This document shows positions 1 through 5,553 of a stretch of DNA of 7,932 nt, piece by piece. Under the pieces are notes generated by a model. That model had not been told where the DNA came from. It saw only the letters and a program-made list of their open reading frames with translations, and did not search any database. The position numbers and the translations under genes were made by a program. The DNA comes from an uncultured Acidimicrobiaceae bacterium (GTDB taxonomy: Bacteria > Actinomycetota > Acidimicrobiia > Acidimicrobiales > Microtrichaceae): assembly GCA_937868025.1 (NCBI GenBank), contig CALMLJ010000487.1, positions 1 through 7,932 on the forward strand, in the 5' to 3' direction. Position 1 is the first letter of the stretch, and each line of letters starts with the position of its first letter.

Positions 1-827
1 CCGGCCGCGGCGGTGTGCACGTTGGACGTCGGGCACAGCTCGAGGCAGGTGCCGCTGTCGCGCACCATCTGTGCCACGGGGCCGAGTGCCACCGCGCCGT
101 CACCGTCGAACCCCACCTCGTCGACGATGCGCACGCCGTGGCCGAGCCGGTCCGCACCGCAGTCCACGAGGGCTTCGCGGATCGAACCGATGCCGGCGGC
201 CTCGCCGGCGTGGATGGTGATGCCCAACCCACCGGCGCGGGCGATGTCGAAGGCCTCGAGGTGCTCGGACGGAGGGAAGCCGGTCTCGGGCCCGGCAATG
301 TCGAAGCCGACGACGCCGTGGTCCCGGTTCCGCACGGCGGCCCGCGCCGCGTCTGCGCTCAGTGAGTGGTTGCGCATGGCGCACACGATCGTCCGCATCT
401 CGATGCCGAGGTCGGCCCGGGAGTCGAAACCCCGCCGCATTGCGATGATCGCATCGTCCATGGTCAACCGGCCGGTGGGGTCGGCGTGCACGACCTCCTC
501 GGGAGCGAGCCGTGACTCGGCGTACACCACGCCGTCGGCGGCGAGGTCCTCGGCACACTCGGCGGCGACCCGCTCGATGGCCTCGGGGGTGGTGAGCACC
601 GCCACGGTGTGCACGAAGGTCTCGAGGTACAGCTCGAGACTGCGACGGTCGGCGCCCCGGTGGAACCACGCGGCGAGGTCGTCGACGTCGTAGGTGGGGA
701 GGTCGCGGTAGCCGATGTCGTTGGCGAGATCGATGATCGTCGCCGTTCGGATGCCCCCGTCGAAGTGGTCGTGGAGGAGCACCTTCGGCCGCCGTCGCAG
801 GCGCTCGTCGTCGTCTGGAACGGACAC
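1..827 (-). CDS. add: Adenosine deaminase, 3' end cut by the window edge
   Basis: Predicted to deaminate adenosine or deoxyadenosine to inosine or deoxyinosine in the cytoplasm (purine salvage). About 275 residues are visible from a GTG at 827. The frame is open to base 1, so the C-terminus is missing. Zinc-site motif HDHFDGG lies at residues 19-25 (the actinobacterial form of the usual HxHxDG). HAGE at 206-209 supplies a metal His and the general-acid Glu. RLGHGVRI carries His230, and CPTSN lies at 265-269. The last metal-binding Asp region falls outside the window. Other in-frame GTGs lie at 836 and 845. I prefer 827 because a TANNNT hexamer (TAGAGT, 840-835) sits 7 bases upstream, which fits a leaderless start, and no Shine-Dalgarno is visible. 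It is divergent from tatD, 65 bases away. The motifs make adenosine deaminase much more likely than adenine deaminase, but that relative cannot be excluded without the C-terminus. Confidence 0.9.
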   Translation of the reverse strand, partial: MSVPDDDERLRRRPKVLLHDHFDGGIRTATIIDLANDIGYRDLPTYDVDDLAAWFHRGADRRSLELYLETFVHTVAVLTTPEAIERVAAECAEDLAADGVVYAESRLAPEEVVHADPTGRLTMDDAIIAMRRGFDSRADLGIEMRTIVCAMRNHSLSADAARAAVRNRDHGVVGFDIAGPETGFPPSEHLEAFDIARAGGLGITIHAGEAAGIGSIREALVDCGADRLGHGVRIVDEVGFDGDGAVALGPVAQMVRDSGTCLELCPTSNVHTAAA

Positions 828-834
828 GCCGGTC

Positions 835-840
835 ACTCTA
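835..840 (-). promoter_or_regulatory. Candidate -10 hexamer for a leaderless adenosine deaminase transcript
   Basis: Reading the minus strand, TAGAGT (840 to 835) matches the actinobacterial TANNNT -10 pattern. It is followed by 7 bases and then the GTG at 827, so transcription would begin at or next to the start codon. No good -35 hexamer is visible at the usual distance. This rests on pattern and spacing only. Confidence 0.28.
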
Positions 841-892
841 CGCACCGGGGATGGCTGGCTTGCGGGACGGGATCTGAGCGAGGCTGTCGGCG

Positions 893-1651
893 ATGTGGAT
901 CGACAATCACTGCCATCTGCCCGCCGGCGACAGCGCGCTGGCGGCAGACCTCGTGGCCGAGGCGGCCGCCGGCGGTGTCACGCGCCTCATCAACGTCGGC
1001 TGCGACGTGGCCGAGTCCCGCGCCGCGATCGAGGTCGCCCGAGCCCATGACGGCGTGTGGGCGACCGCCGGCGTCCATCCCCACGATGCGGCGCAGGGCA
1101 TCGAGGGCCTGCGGGAACTCCTCACCGATCCCAGCGTCGTCGCCGTTGGTGAGTGCGGACTCGATTATCACTACAACAAGTCGCCGGCCGCCGAACAGCG
1201 AGCGGTGTTCGCCCAGCAGATCCGTCTGGCGCACGAGTTCGACCTGGCGCTCGTCATCCACACCCGCGAGGCGTGGGACGAGACCTTCGAGATCCTCGCT
1301 GCCGAGACGGTGCCCGATCGGACTGTGTTCCACTGCTTCACCGGCGGTCCGGTCGAGGCGGAGCGTTGCCTGGATCTCGGGGCGGTGCTCTCCTTCAGCG
1401 GCATCGTCACGTTCCCGTCGGCTCCCGAGCTGCGCGAGGCGGCGCTGCTGTGCCCGCTCGACCGCATGATGGTCGAGACCGACGCACCCTTCCTCGCTCC
1501 GGTGCCCCATCGGGGCAAGCCGAACCGGCCGGCGCTGGTCAGCGTGGTGGGCGCAGCGATTGCCGAGCTGCGGGAGATCGACACGGCCGACCTCGCCACG
1601 GCGACGTGGACGACCGCGGAGCGGTTCTACCGACTGCCTGCCACTGCATGA
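893..1651 (+). CDS. tatD: TatD-family metal-dependent DNase
   Basis: A 252-residue TIM-barrel hydrolase, a normal length for the family (about 260). TatD enzymes are cytoplasmic metal-dependent 3'-5' deoxyribonucleases linked to DNA repair and DNA degradation. Expected metal and catalytic residues are all present: DNHCHL at 4-9 (His6, His8), VHPH at 61-64, GECGLDYH with Glu87, VIHTRE with His123, FHCFTGG with His147, and ETDAPFLAP with Asp197, followed by the typical HRGKPNRP loop. The ATG at 893 gives the family N-terminus directly (MWIDNHCH). A GAGG about 9 bases upstream can act as ribosome binding site. It is the first gene of a rightward operon. Its TGA overlaps the next ATG (ATGA, 1648-1651), which implies translational coupling. 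In many actinobacteria tatD follows a methionyl-tRNA synthetase gene. Here its upstream neighbour is the divergent adenosine deaminase instead. Confidence 0.93.
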   Translation: MWIDNHCHLPAGDSALAADLVAEAAAGGVTRLINVGCDVAESRAAIEVARAHDGVWATAGVHPHDAAQGIEGLRELLTDPSVVAVGECGLDYHYNKSPAAEQRAVFAQQIRLAHEFDLALVIHTREAWDETFEILAAETVPDRTVFHCFTGGPVEAERCLDLGAVLSFSGIVTFPSAPELREAALLCPLDRMMVETDAPFLAPVPHRGKPNRPALVSVVGAAIAELREIDTADLATATWTTAERFYRLPATA

Positions 1652-2253
1652 TCCCGCTGTCGACATCCACCCTGGGCCGTGCCACGCCCCCACCGCGGCG
1701 ACGCGGCCCGCTGATCGTGGTCGCCCTCGCGACGGTGATCGTGGTGCCGTTCGTCATCCGCGACCTCGTCACGGGTGACGACGAGAAGGTGACCTCGTCG
1801 GGCACCACCACGACGGTGGCCGCCAACGCCGGCGCTCCGACCACCACTGCTGTGACCACCACCACGGGAGCACCGAAGGACGGCGACGACCCGCCGCCGG
1901 TTCAGGTGCCCATCGACCCGAACTGGGTCGCCAAGGGTTGGAGTCGCTACAGCGACAGCGACGACGAGACGCTGAGTCGCGTCAATCGCAACAACATGGC
2001 CGGCACGACGGTTCCGCCGCCGACCACCGCACCGAAGCCCACGACGACGGTGCCGGGGGGCAAGACCACGACAACGACCGCGCCGAGCCGGACGACCGTG
2101 CCACCGGCGACCAACCCGGCTCCGACGTCGCCGCCCCCGACCGCGCCCCCTCCGACGTCGCCGCCGGCCACCGATCCGCCGCCGGCCACCGATCCGCCGG
2201 TCACGACTCCCCCCGCCGCTGCGGTCGACCCGGCGGCAGGCGCCGGTGGTTGA
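1648..2253 (+). CDS. Membrane-anchored Thr/Pro-rich protein of unknown function in the rpfB position
   Basis: I do not recognise a family. The 201-residue product has a short basic, proline-rich N-terminus (PPPRRRG, 14-20) and one hydrophobic segment at about 21-38. It then has a Thr-rich stretch (41-75) and a short less-biased island at about 86-118 with Trp, Tyr, Asp and Asn (NWVAKGWSRYSDSDDE is its centre). A long Thr-Pro-Ala tail runs to the end. The basic residues before the segment suggest a cytoplasmic N-terminus with the rest outside, spanning or embedded in the cell wall; this is inferred. The start ATG overlaps the tatD stop by 4 bases, and its own stop overlaps the rsmA start by 8. 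In many actinobacteria the gene between tatD and ksgA is rpfB (DUF348 repeats, G5, lysozyme-like Rpf domain). None of those is visible. The frame is supported by the coupled overlaps at both ends and by the membrane segment. Confidence 0.8.
   Translation: MIPLSTSTLGRATPPPRRRGPLIVVALATVIVVPFVIRDLVTGDDEKVTSSGTTTTVAANAGAPTTTAVTTTTGAPKDGDDPPPVQVPIDPNWVAKGWSRYSDSDDETLSRVNRNNMAGTTVPPPTTAPKPTTTVPGGKTTTTTAPSRTTVPPATNPAPTSPPPTAPPPTSPPATDPPPATDPPVTTPPAAAVDPAAGAGG
2121..2198 (+). repeat. Short tandem repeats coding for the Pro/Thr-rich tail
   Basis: A perfect 18-base unit, GCCGGCCACCGATCCGCC, occurs twice back to back at 2163-2180 and 2181-2198, encoding ATDPP-type units. Just upstream the 15-base TCCGACGTCGCCGCC occurs at 2121-2135 and again at 2151-2165, a 30-base period encoding PTSPP. 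These in-frame repeats could expand or contract by slippage without breaking the reading frame. Confidence 0.8.
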
Positions 2254-3079
2254 TCCGATCCCGGCGCTGCTCACCCGCACCTCCCTCCTGGAGGTCATGG
2301 CCCGGTACGGCCTCGAGCCGCACCGCACGCTGGGACAGAACTTCGTCGTCGATCAGAACACGATCCGCAAGATCGTCCGGTTGGCGGGGGTGGAGTCGGG
2401 TGACACCGTTGTCGAGATCGGGCCGGGCCTCGGCTCGCTGACGCTGGGACTGCTCGAGGCCGGCGCCGAGGTGACCGCTGTCGAGATCGACCGGCGTCTC
2501 ATCGAGCCGTTGACCGAGATCACGGGCGGTCGGGCGAGGATCCTCGCCGCCGATGCCATGGAGGTCGACTGGTCGACGGTCGTGGGTGACCGCCCCCACA
2601 CCCTCGTCGCGAACCTCCCCTACAACGTCGCGACTCCGGTGGTCCTACGACTGCTCGACGAGGCCCCGCATGTGACGCGGATGTTGGTCATGGTGCAGCG
2701 GGAGGTGGGGGAGCGTTTGGCCGCCGGACCGGGCTCCAAGGCGTACGGCATCCCGTCGGTGAAGGTCGGGTACTGGGCGACCGCTCGTCTGGTGGGAACC
2801 GTCGGCGCCGAGGTGTTCCACCCCCAGCCGCGGGTGACCTCGGCGCTCGTCGAGATCGTCCGCCGAGAGCATCCCGTCCACGCCGTCGATCCCGTGGTGC
2901 TGTTCGATCTCGTGCGTGCGGGGTTCGGCCAACGCCGGAAGACGTTGCGTCGAGCGCTTGGCGAGCGAGTCACCGACGCCCAGCTCGAGGCCGCGGAGAT
3001 CGACGGTCGGCGCCGTGCCGAGGAGCTCGACGTGGCCGAGTGGTGCCGGCTGACCGAGGCGGTCTCGCCCCTTCGGTAG
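2246..3079 (+). CDS. rsmA: 16S rRNA (adenine1518/1519-N6)-dimethyltransferase
   Basis: RsmA/KsgA dimethylates two adjacent adenines in the 3' terminal hairpin of 16S rRNA late in 30S assembly, using S-adenosylmethionine. Loss of the enzyme confers kasugamycin resistance in many bacteria. The 277-residue protein has the full motif set: LGQNF at 29-33, SAM-binding motif I VEIGPGLGSLT at 56-66, acidic motif II VEID at 79-82, the catalytic NLPYN at 123-127, VQREV at 150-154, FHPQPRVTSAL at about 191-201, and the C-terminal FGQRRKTLRRAL at 227-238. The start is the GTG at 2246, inside the upstream gene and overlapping its stop by 8 bases. A weak AGG lies 5 bases upstream (2238-2240), so reinitiation by ribosomes leaving the upstream frame is likely. 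The ispE gene starts 10 bases after the stop. Confidence 0.95.
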   Translation: MVDPIPALLTRTSLLEVMARYGLEPHRTLGQNFVVDQNTIRKIVRLAGVESGDTVVEIGPGLGSLTLGLLEAGAEVTAVEIDRRLIEPLTEITGGRARILAADAMEVDWSTVVGDRPHTLVANLPYNVATPVVLRLLDEAPHVTRMLVMVQREVGERLAAGPGSKAYGIPSVKVGYWATARLVGTVGAEVFHPQPRVTSALVEIVRREHPVHAVDPVVLFDLVRAGFGQRRKTLRRALGERVTDAQLEAAEIDGRRRAEELDVAEWCRLTEAVSPLR

Positions 3080-3089
3080 GGTCCGCAGC

Positions 3090-3833
3090 ATGATCACGCT
3101 CTCGGCGCCCGCCAAGCTCACCGTCAGCCTCCGCCTCACGGGCCTGCGTTCGGACGGGATGCACCTCATCGACGCCGAGATGGTGTCGGTCGACCTGTTC
3201 GACACGCTCCACATCACCGAGGGCACCGGCGTCTACATGGCTGGACCGGCCGCCGGCGACCTGGTGGGACGGACCGATGGCACCGATCTCGTGAGCCGCG
3301 CGCTCCGTATGATCGGCCGTGACGTCCGTGTCGACGTGGACAAGCAGATCCCCGCCGGCGCCGGCCTGGGGGGTGGCAGCAGCGACGCGGCGGCGATTCT
3401 CCGGTGGGGCGGCTTCGACGACCTCGATGCCGCCGCGAAGCTCGGCGCGGACGTGGCGTTCTGCCTCGCCGGGTCGCGGGCGCGGGTGACCGGGATCGGC
3501 GAGATCGTCGAACCGTTGCCGCCGGTCGACCGCACGTTCACCCTGTTGACGCCCCCGGTGCATTGCTCGACGCCGGTCGTCTACCGGCGGTGGGACGCGA
3601 TGGGTGGGCCGACCGCACCGGATGGCGCGGTCGATCCGAACGACCTCACCGACGCGGCAGTCGCCTCGTTCCCCGAGATTGGGGAGTGGCGGGACCGCCT
3701 CGAGGAAGCGACGGGGATGACCCCGCGGCTCGCCGGCAGTGGATCGACCTGGTTCGTGGAGGGTGACTACCCGGGCGAAGGCCGACGGGTCGTACACACG
3801 ATCGGTGGATCGGCCGTGGTTCCGGAGCGTTAG
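3090..3833 (+). CDS. ispE: 4-diphosphocytidyl-2-C-methyl-D-erythritol kinase, compact form
   Basis: IspE is a GHMP-superfamily kinase that phosphorylates the 2-hydroxyl of CDP-ME with ATP, a step of the non-mevalonate (MEP) route to isoprenoids. Seen here: PAKLTVSLRLTG with Lys9 at the N-terminus, the substrate-side DGMH at 22-25, the ATP-binding loop IPAGAGLGGGSSDAA (87-101), LGADVAF with the presumed catalytic Asp121, NDL at 184-186, and the third motif AGSGST at 215-220. At 247 residues it is shorter than the usual 280-310. Part of the shortfall is between the glycine-rich loop and LGAD, and part is at the C-terminus. The ATG at 3090 is preceded by TAGGG (3077-3081) at 8 bases spacing, overlapping the rsmA stop. 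It is the last gene of the operon and converges on the small ribosomal protein gene 47 bases on. No clear terminator hairpin is visible between them. Confidence 0.92.
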   Translation: MITLSAPAKLTVSLRLTGLRSDGMHLIDAEMVSVDLFDTLHITEGTGVYMAGPAAGDLVGRTDGTDLVSRALRMIGRDVRVDVDKQIPAGAGLGGGSSDAAAILRWGGFDDLDAAAKLGADVAFCLAGSRARVTGIGEIVEPLPPVDRTFTLLTPPVHCSTPVVYRRWDAMGGPTAPDGAVDPNDLTDAAVASFPEIGEWRDRLEEATGMTPRLAGSGSTWFVEGDYPGEGRRVVHTIGGSAVVPER

Positions 3834-3880
3834 CAGGAACGACGCGACCGTGCCGAGCGGAGATGCCCAGCGACCGAGGG

Positions 3881-3982
3881 CTACTTTCCGCGAGCTCGGC
3901 GTTGGTGGCGAGTGCGGCGAAGGAGCTTGCGGTGCTTCTTCTTCCGCATCCGCTTCCGGCGTTTCTTGATCAGTGAACCCAT
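3881..3982 (-). CDS. Small basic ribosomal protein, AURKAIP1/COX24 family (bS22-like)
   Basis: A 33-codon gene read right to left from ATG 3982 to TAG 3881. The product begins MGSLIKKRRKRM, continues with KKKHRKLLRRTR and ends in RARGK. Nineteen of 33 residues are Lys or Arg. From memory this closely matches the tiny actinobacterial AURKAIP1/COX24-domain protein (MGSVIKKRRKRM...KKKHRKLLRRTR in mycobacteria), identified as an extra 30S subunit protein, bS22, so a ribosomal role is expected. The start is fixed by the family's MGS-IKKRRKR opening. An upstream in-frame extension to about 4255 exists but would run into the opposing gene and has no family support. No Shine-Dalgarno is present; the bases before the ATG read CCTCCCGCC. 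A TAAAGT hexamer 10 bases upstream suggests a very short or absent leader. Confidence 0.88.
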   Translation of the reverse strand: MGSLIKKRRKRMRKKKHRKLLRRTRHQRRARGK

Positions 3983-3992
3983 GGCGGGAGGC

Positions 3993-3998
3993 ACTTTA
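3993..3998 (-). promoter_or_regulatory. Candidate -10 hexamer for the bS22-like gene
   Basis: On the minus strand TAAAGT (3998 to 3993) fits TANNNT and ends 10 bases before the ATG at 3982. A transcript starting 6-8 bases after the hexamer would have a leader of only about 2-4 bases, consistent with the lack of a Shine-Dalgarno. I do not see a convincing -35. Confidence 0.28.
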
Positions 3999-4073
3999 GC
4001 GAGCCGTCTCCGAGAGTGCGAACCCGGAACGACATTCGCCGCGCGTCTCTGCACCGTTTGTTCACGAGTCCGT

Positions 4074-4112
4074 GCCTTTCGCTTTCGAGCCTGCGTCGGT
4101 AGCCTTTCGCTT
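4074..4112. repeat. 11-base direct repeat, possible operator
   Basis: GCCTTTCGCTT occurs exactly at 4074-4084 and 4102-4112, 28 bases start to start (AAGCGAAAGGC on the other strand). It is non-coding and lies about 100-140 bases before the co-polymerase start. Paired direct repeats at this spacing could bind a regulator. The function is inferred; the identity of the two copies is directly visible. Confidence 0.5.
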
Positions 4113-4190
4113 GTACCTGCACTCGTGCTGATCGGCGCAGAGTGAACGAACAGAGACTCTTCGTGAGCTTGCGCCGGTGGGCGCCCTCGC

Positions 4191-4219
4191 AGGAGCAGCG
4201 GATGGGAATGAGCGCATGA
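4191..4219 (+). promoter_or_regulatory. Shine-Dalgarno plus five-codon leader ORF coupled to the co-polymerase start
   Basis: AGGAG at 4191-4195 sits 6 bases before an ATG at 4202, which opens ATG GGA ATG AGC GCA TGA (4202-4219, peptide MGMSA). Its stop overlaps the co-polymerase ATG at 4216 as ATGA. The same AGGAG is 20 bases from the 4216 ATG, too far to serve it directly, and no in-frame start codon for the main gene lies closer. A weaker GGGA (4204-4207) is 8 bases from 4216, so direct initiation there remains possible. Confidence 0.4.
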
Positions 4220-5553
4220 GTGACGTTGGGACGCTGGCAACGCTGCCGGATCCAACCCTGGTCGAGGAGAAGAACTCGATCAGCTTCCGGTTCGGACGCC
4301 GTACCTGGCTCGCCATCGGTGCGCTGACCTTGATCACCGGCGTGCTGGCGATGACCGCAACGTTCTTCCTGCCCAAGCAGTTCGTGGTGTCCCGGTCGCT
4401 CCTGATCATGTCGGGCAACAACCCCAACGACAACGACACGCTCATCCGCGCGTTCGAGGAGATCATGGCCGACAAGGGCTTCGCCGCCGAGATCAAGGCG
4501 AAGACCGGGCTCAAGCTGCCGGCGGAGACGATCAAGGCGATGATCTCCCCGAGCCGCCCGCCGGCCGCCGCCACCATCAAGGTGTCGGTGCGTTCCACGA
4601 AGATGGCCGAGGCGGACAAGGTGTCGGCGGCGATCGTTCCGACGTTGACCGAGGTCGTCGAGAGCGGTCAGCGCAACCTGCCCATCGAGGAGCGCATCTC
4701 CGGCCCGATCGTCCAGGAGATCTTCAACCGCCCGATCCGTGAGGAGGAGTTCGTGCCCTGGTGGGTCGGCCTGTTCAGCGGCGCTTCGATTGCGTTCCTC
4801 ATCGCCTTCGTCGTTGCGGCGTTCCGCCAGTACCGCAAGCCGGTCATCAGCTCGGCGCGTGACGTCGGCGATGCGCTCGACCTGCCGGTGCTCGCCCGGA
4901 TCATGGCGGTCGGGGACGGTCGCAGCACCAATCCCCAGGACGCCGTGCTCGGCATGCTCTCGGCGATCGAGCGGCTCGGAGCGTCGGGCCCGATCCATCG
5001 TCTGGTGGTCGTGGGCCCCGATTCCGATGTCGAGCGCTCCAAGCTCGTGCTGGCGCTCGGGTGTGCCATCGCCCGCAACTTCGACCAGCCCGTCGCGCTG
5101 ATCGACGCCGACCTCGAGAACGCCTCGCTCACCAAGCTGATTGGCGCCTCCGACGAGCCCGGCCTCGCCGAGTGCCTGACCGGGGACCTCCGGGTCGACC
5201 AGACGCTCCTCCGCTTGGAGAACGGCCACACCCCACAGCTCCTCGACGGCATGGTTCCGCCGTCCGGCATGATCCGGGTCATGCCCGCCGGCATCAACCG
5301 CGGTGGGTCCCTCCTTCGCATGCGCTCCAACCTCCACCAGGTGCTCGGGGCGATGTCGGGCAAGTACGTGGTCGTCGTCGACGGCCCGCAGGTGCCGGGT
5401 CCGGTGCCGGTCACCCAGCTGCTGTCGATGGCCGATGCCACGATCGTCGTGGTGACCGAGGGTGGGACGTCGATCCGCGATGCCCGATTCACGGGCAACG
5501 CCCTGCGGTCGAACACCACGAACCCCGTCGGCGCCGTCGTCCTCCGTAAGTAG
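4216..5553 (+). CDS. Wzz/Wzc-like polysaccharide co-polymerase with degenerate tyrosine-kinase domain
   Basis: A 445-residue inner-membrane protein of the polysaccharide co-polymerase type, which sets chain length and helps export of capsule or exopolysaccharide. Transmembrane segments lie at about 31-52 and 182-203. Between them is an outside domain (about 53-180), and after the second comes a cytoplasmic BY-kinase-like domain. In that domain Walker A' is clear (VALIDADLENASL, 293-305), GLAECLTGD (316-324) and MPAG (356-359) match family landmarks, and YVVVVDGPQV (384-393) sits where Walker B belongs. The P-loop position reads GPDSDVERSK (267-276) in place of the usual PGEGKST, so the ATP-contacting Lys is Arg or shifted. 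There is no C-terminal tyrosine cluster; the protein ends VVLRK. Autokinase activity is therefore doubtful. I chose the ATG at 4216 (MSDVGTL). A GTG at 4177 would add 13 residues but has no ribosome binding site. It heads the polysaccharide genes. Confidence 0.83.
   Translation: MSDVGTLATLPDPTLVEEKNSISFRFGRRTWLAIGALTLITGVLAMTATFFLPKQFVVSRSLLIMSGNNPNDNDTLIRAFEEIMADKGFAAEIKAKTGLKLPAETIKAMISPSRPPAAATIKVSVRSTKMAEADKVSAAIVPTLTEVVESGQRNLPIEERISGPIVQEIFNRPIREEEFVPWWVGLFSGASIAFLIAFVVAAFRQYRKPVISSARDVGDALDLPVLARIMAVGDGRSTNPQDAVLGMLSAIERLGASGPIHRLVVVGPDSDVERSKLVLALGCAIARNFDQPVALIDADLENASLTKLIGASDEPGLAECLTGDLRVDQTLLRLENGHTPQLLDGMVPPSGMIRVMPAGINRGGSLLRMRSNLHQVLGAMSGKYVVVVDGPQVPGPVPVTQLLSMADATIVVVTEGGTSIRDARFTGNALRSNTTNPVGAVVLRK

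Larger units (their letters stand above)
3983..4215. other. Divergent intergenic region between the bS22-like gene and the polysaccharide locus
   Basis: 233 bases separate two divergently read starts, so promoters for both directions should lie here. It contains the leftward TAAAGT hexamer (3993-3998), an 11-base direct repeat (4074-4084 and 4102-4112), a rightward TANNNT hexamer TAGCCT (4100-4105) without a good -35, and an AGGAG at 4191-4195 followed by a five-codon ORF. It has visibly more T and A than the flanking genes. Long frames crossing it on either strand have no coding character. Confidence 0.6.

Noticed and set aside
13..693. Plus-strand open frame of 226 codons at the left edge
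   Set aside because: It is the antisense of adenosine deaminase, whose catalytic motifs are on the minus strand. The Ser/Arg/Ala-rich product has no features.
1627..2328. Minus-strand Arg/Gly-rich frame opposite the Thr/Pro-rich gene
   Set aside because: Arg/Gly runs are the complement of the proline and threonine codons. The coupled overlaps and membrane segment support the plus strand.
2970..3797. Minus-strand 275-codon frame opposite ispE
   Set aside because: No motifs. IspE kinase motifs on the plus strand explain the region.
3834..3880. Bidirectional terminator between ispE and the bS22-like gene
   Set aside because: Convergent genes predict one, but I find no stable stem or T-run in these 47 bases.
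4177..4215. GTG 4177 as start of the co-polymerase
   Set aside because: It has no ribosome binding site, and the added residues (MGALAGAADGNER) have no family support. ATG 4216 is adjacent to an overlapping mini-ORF stop and has a weak GGGA.
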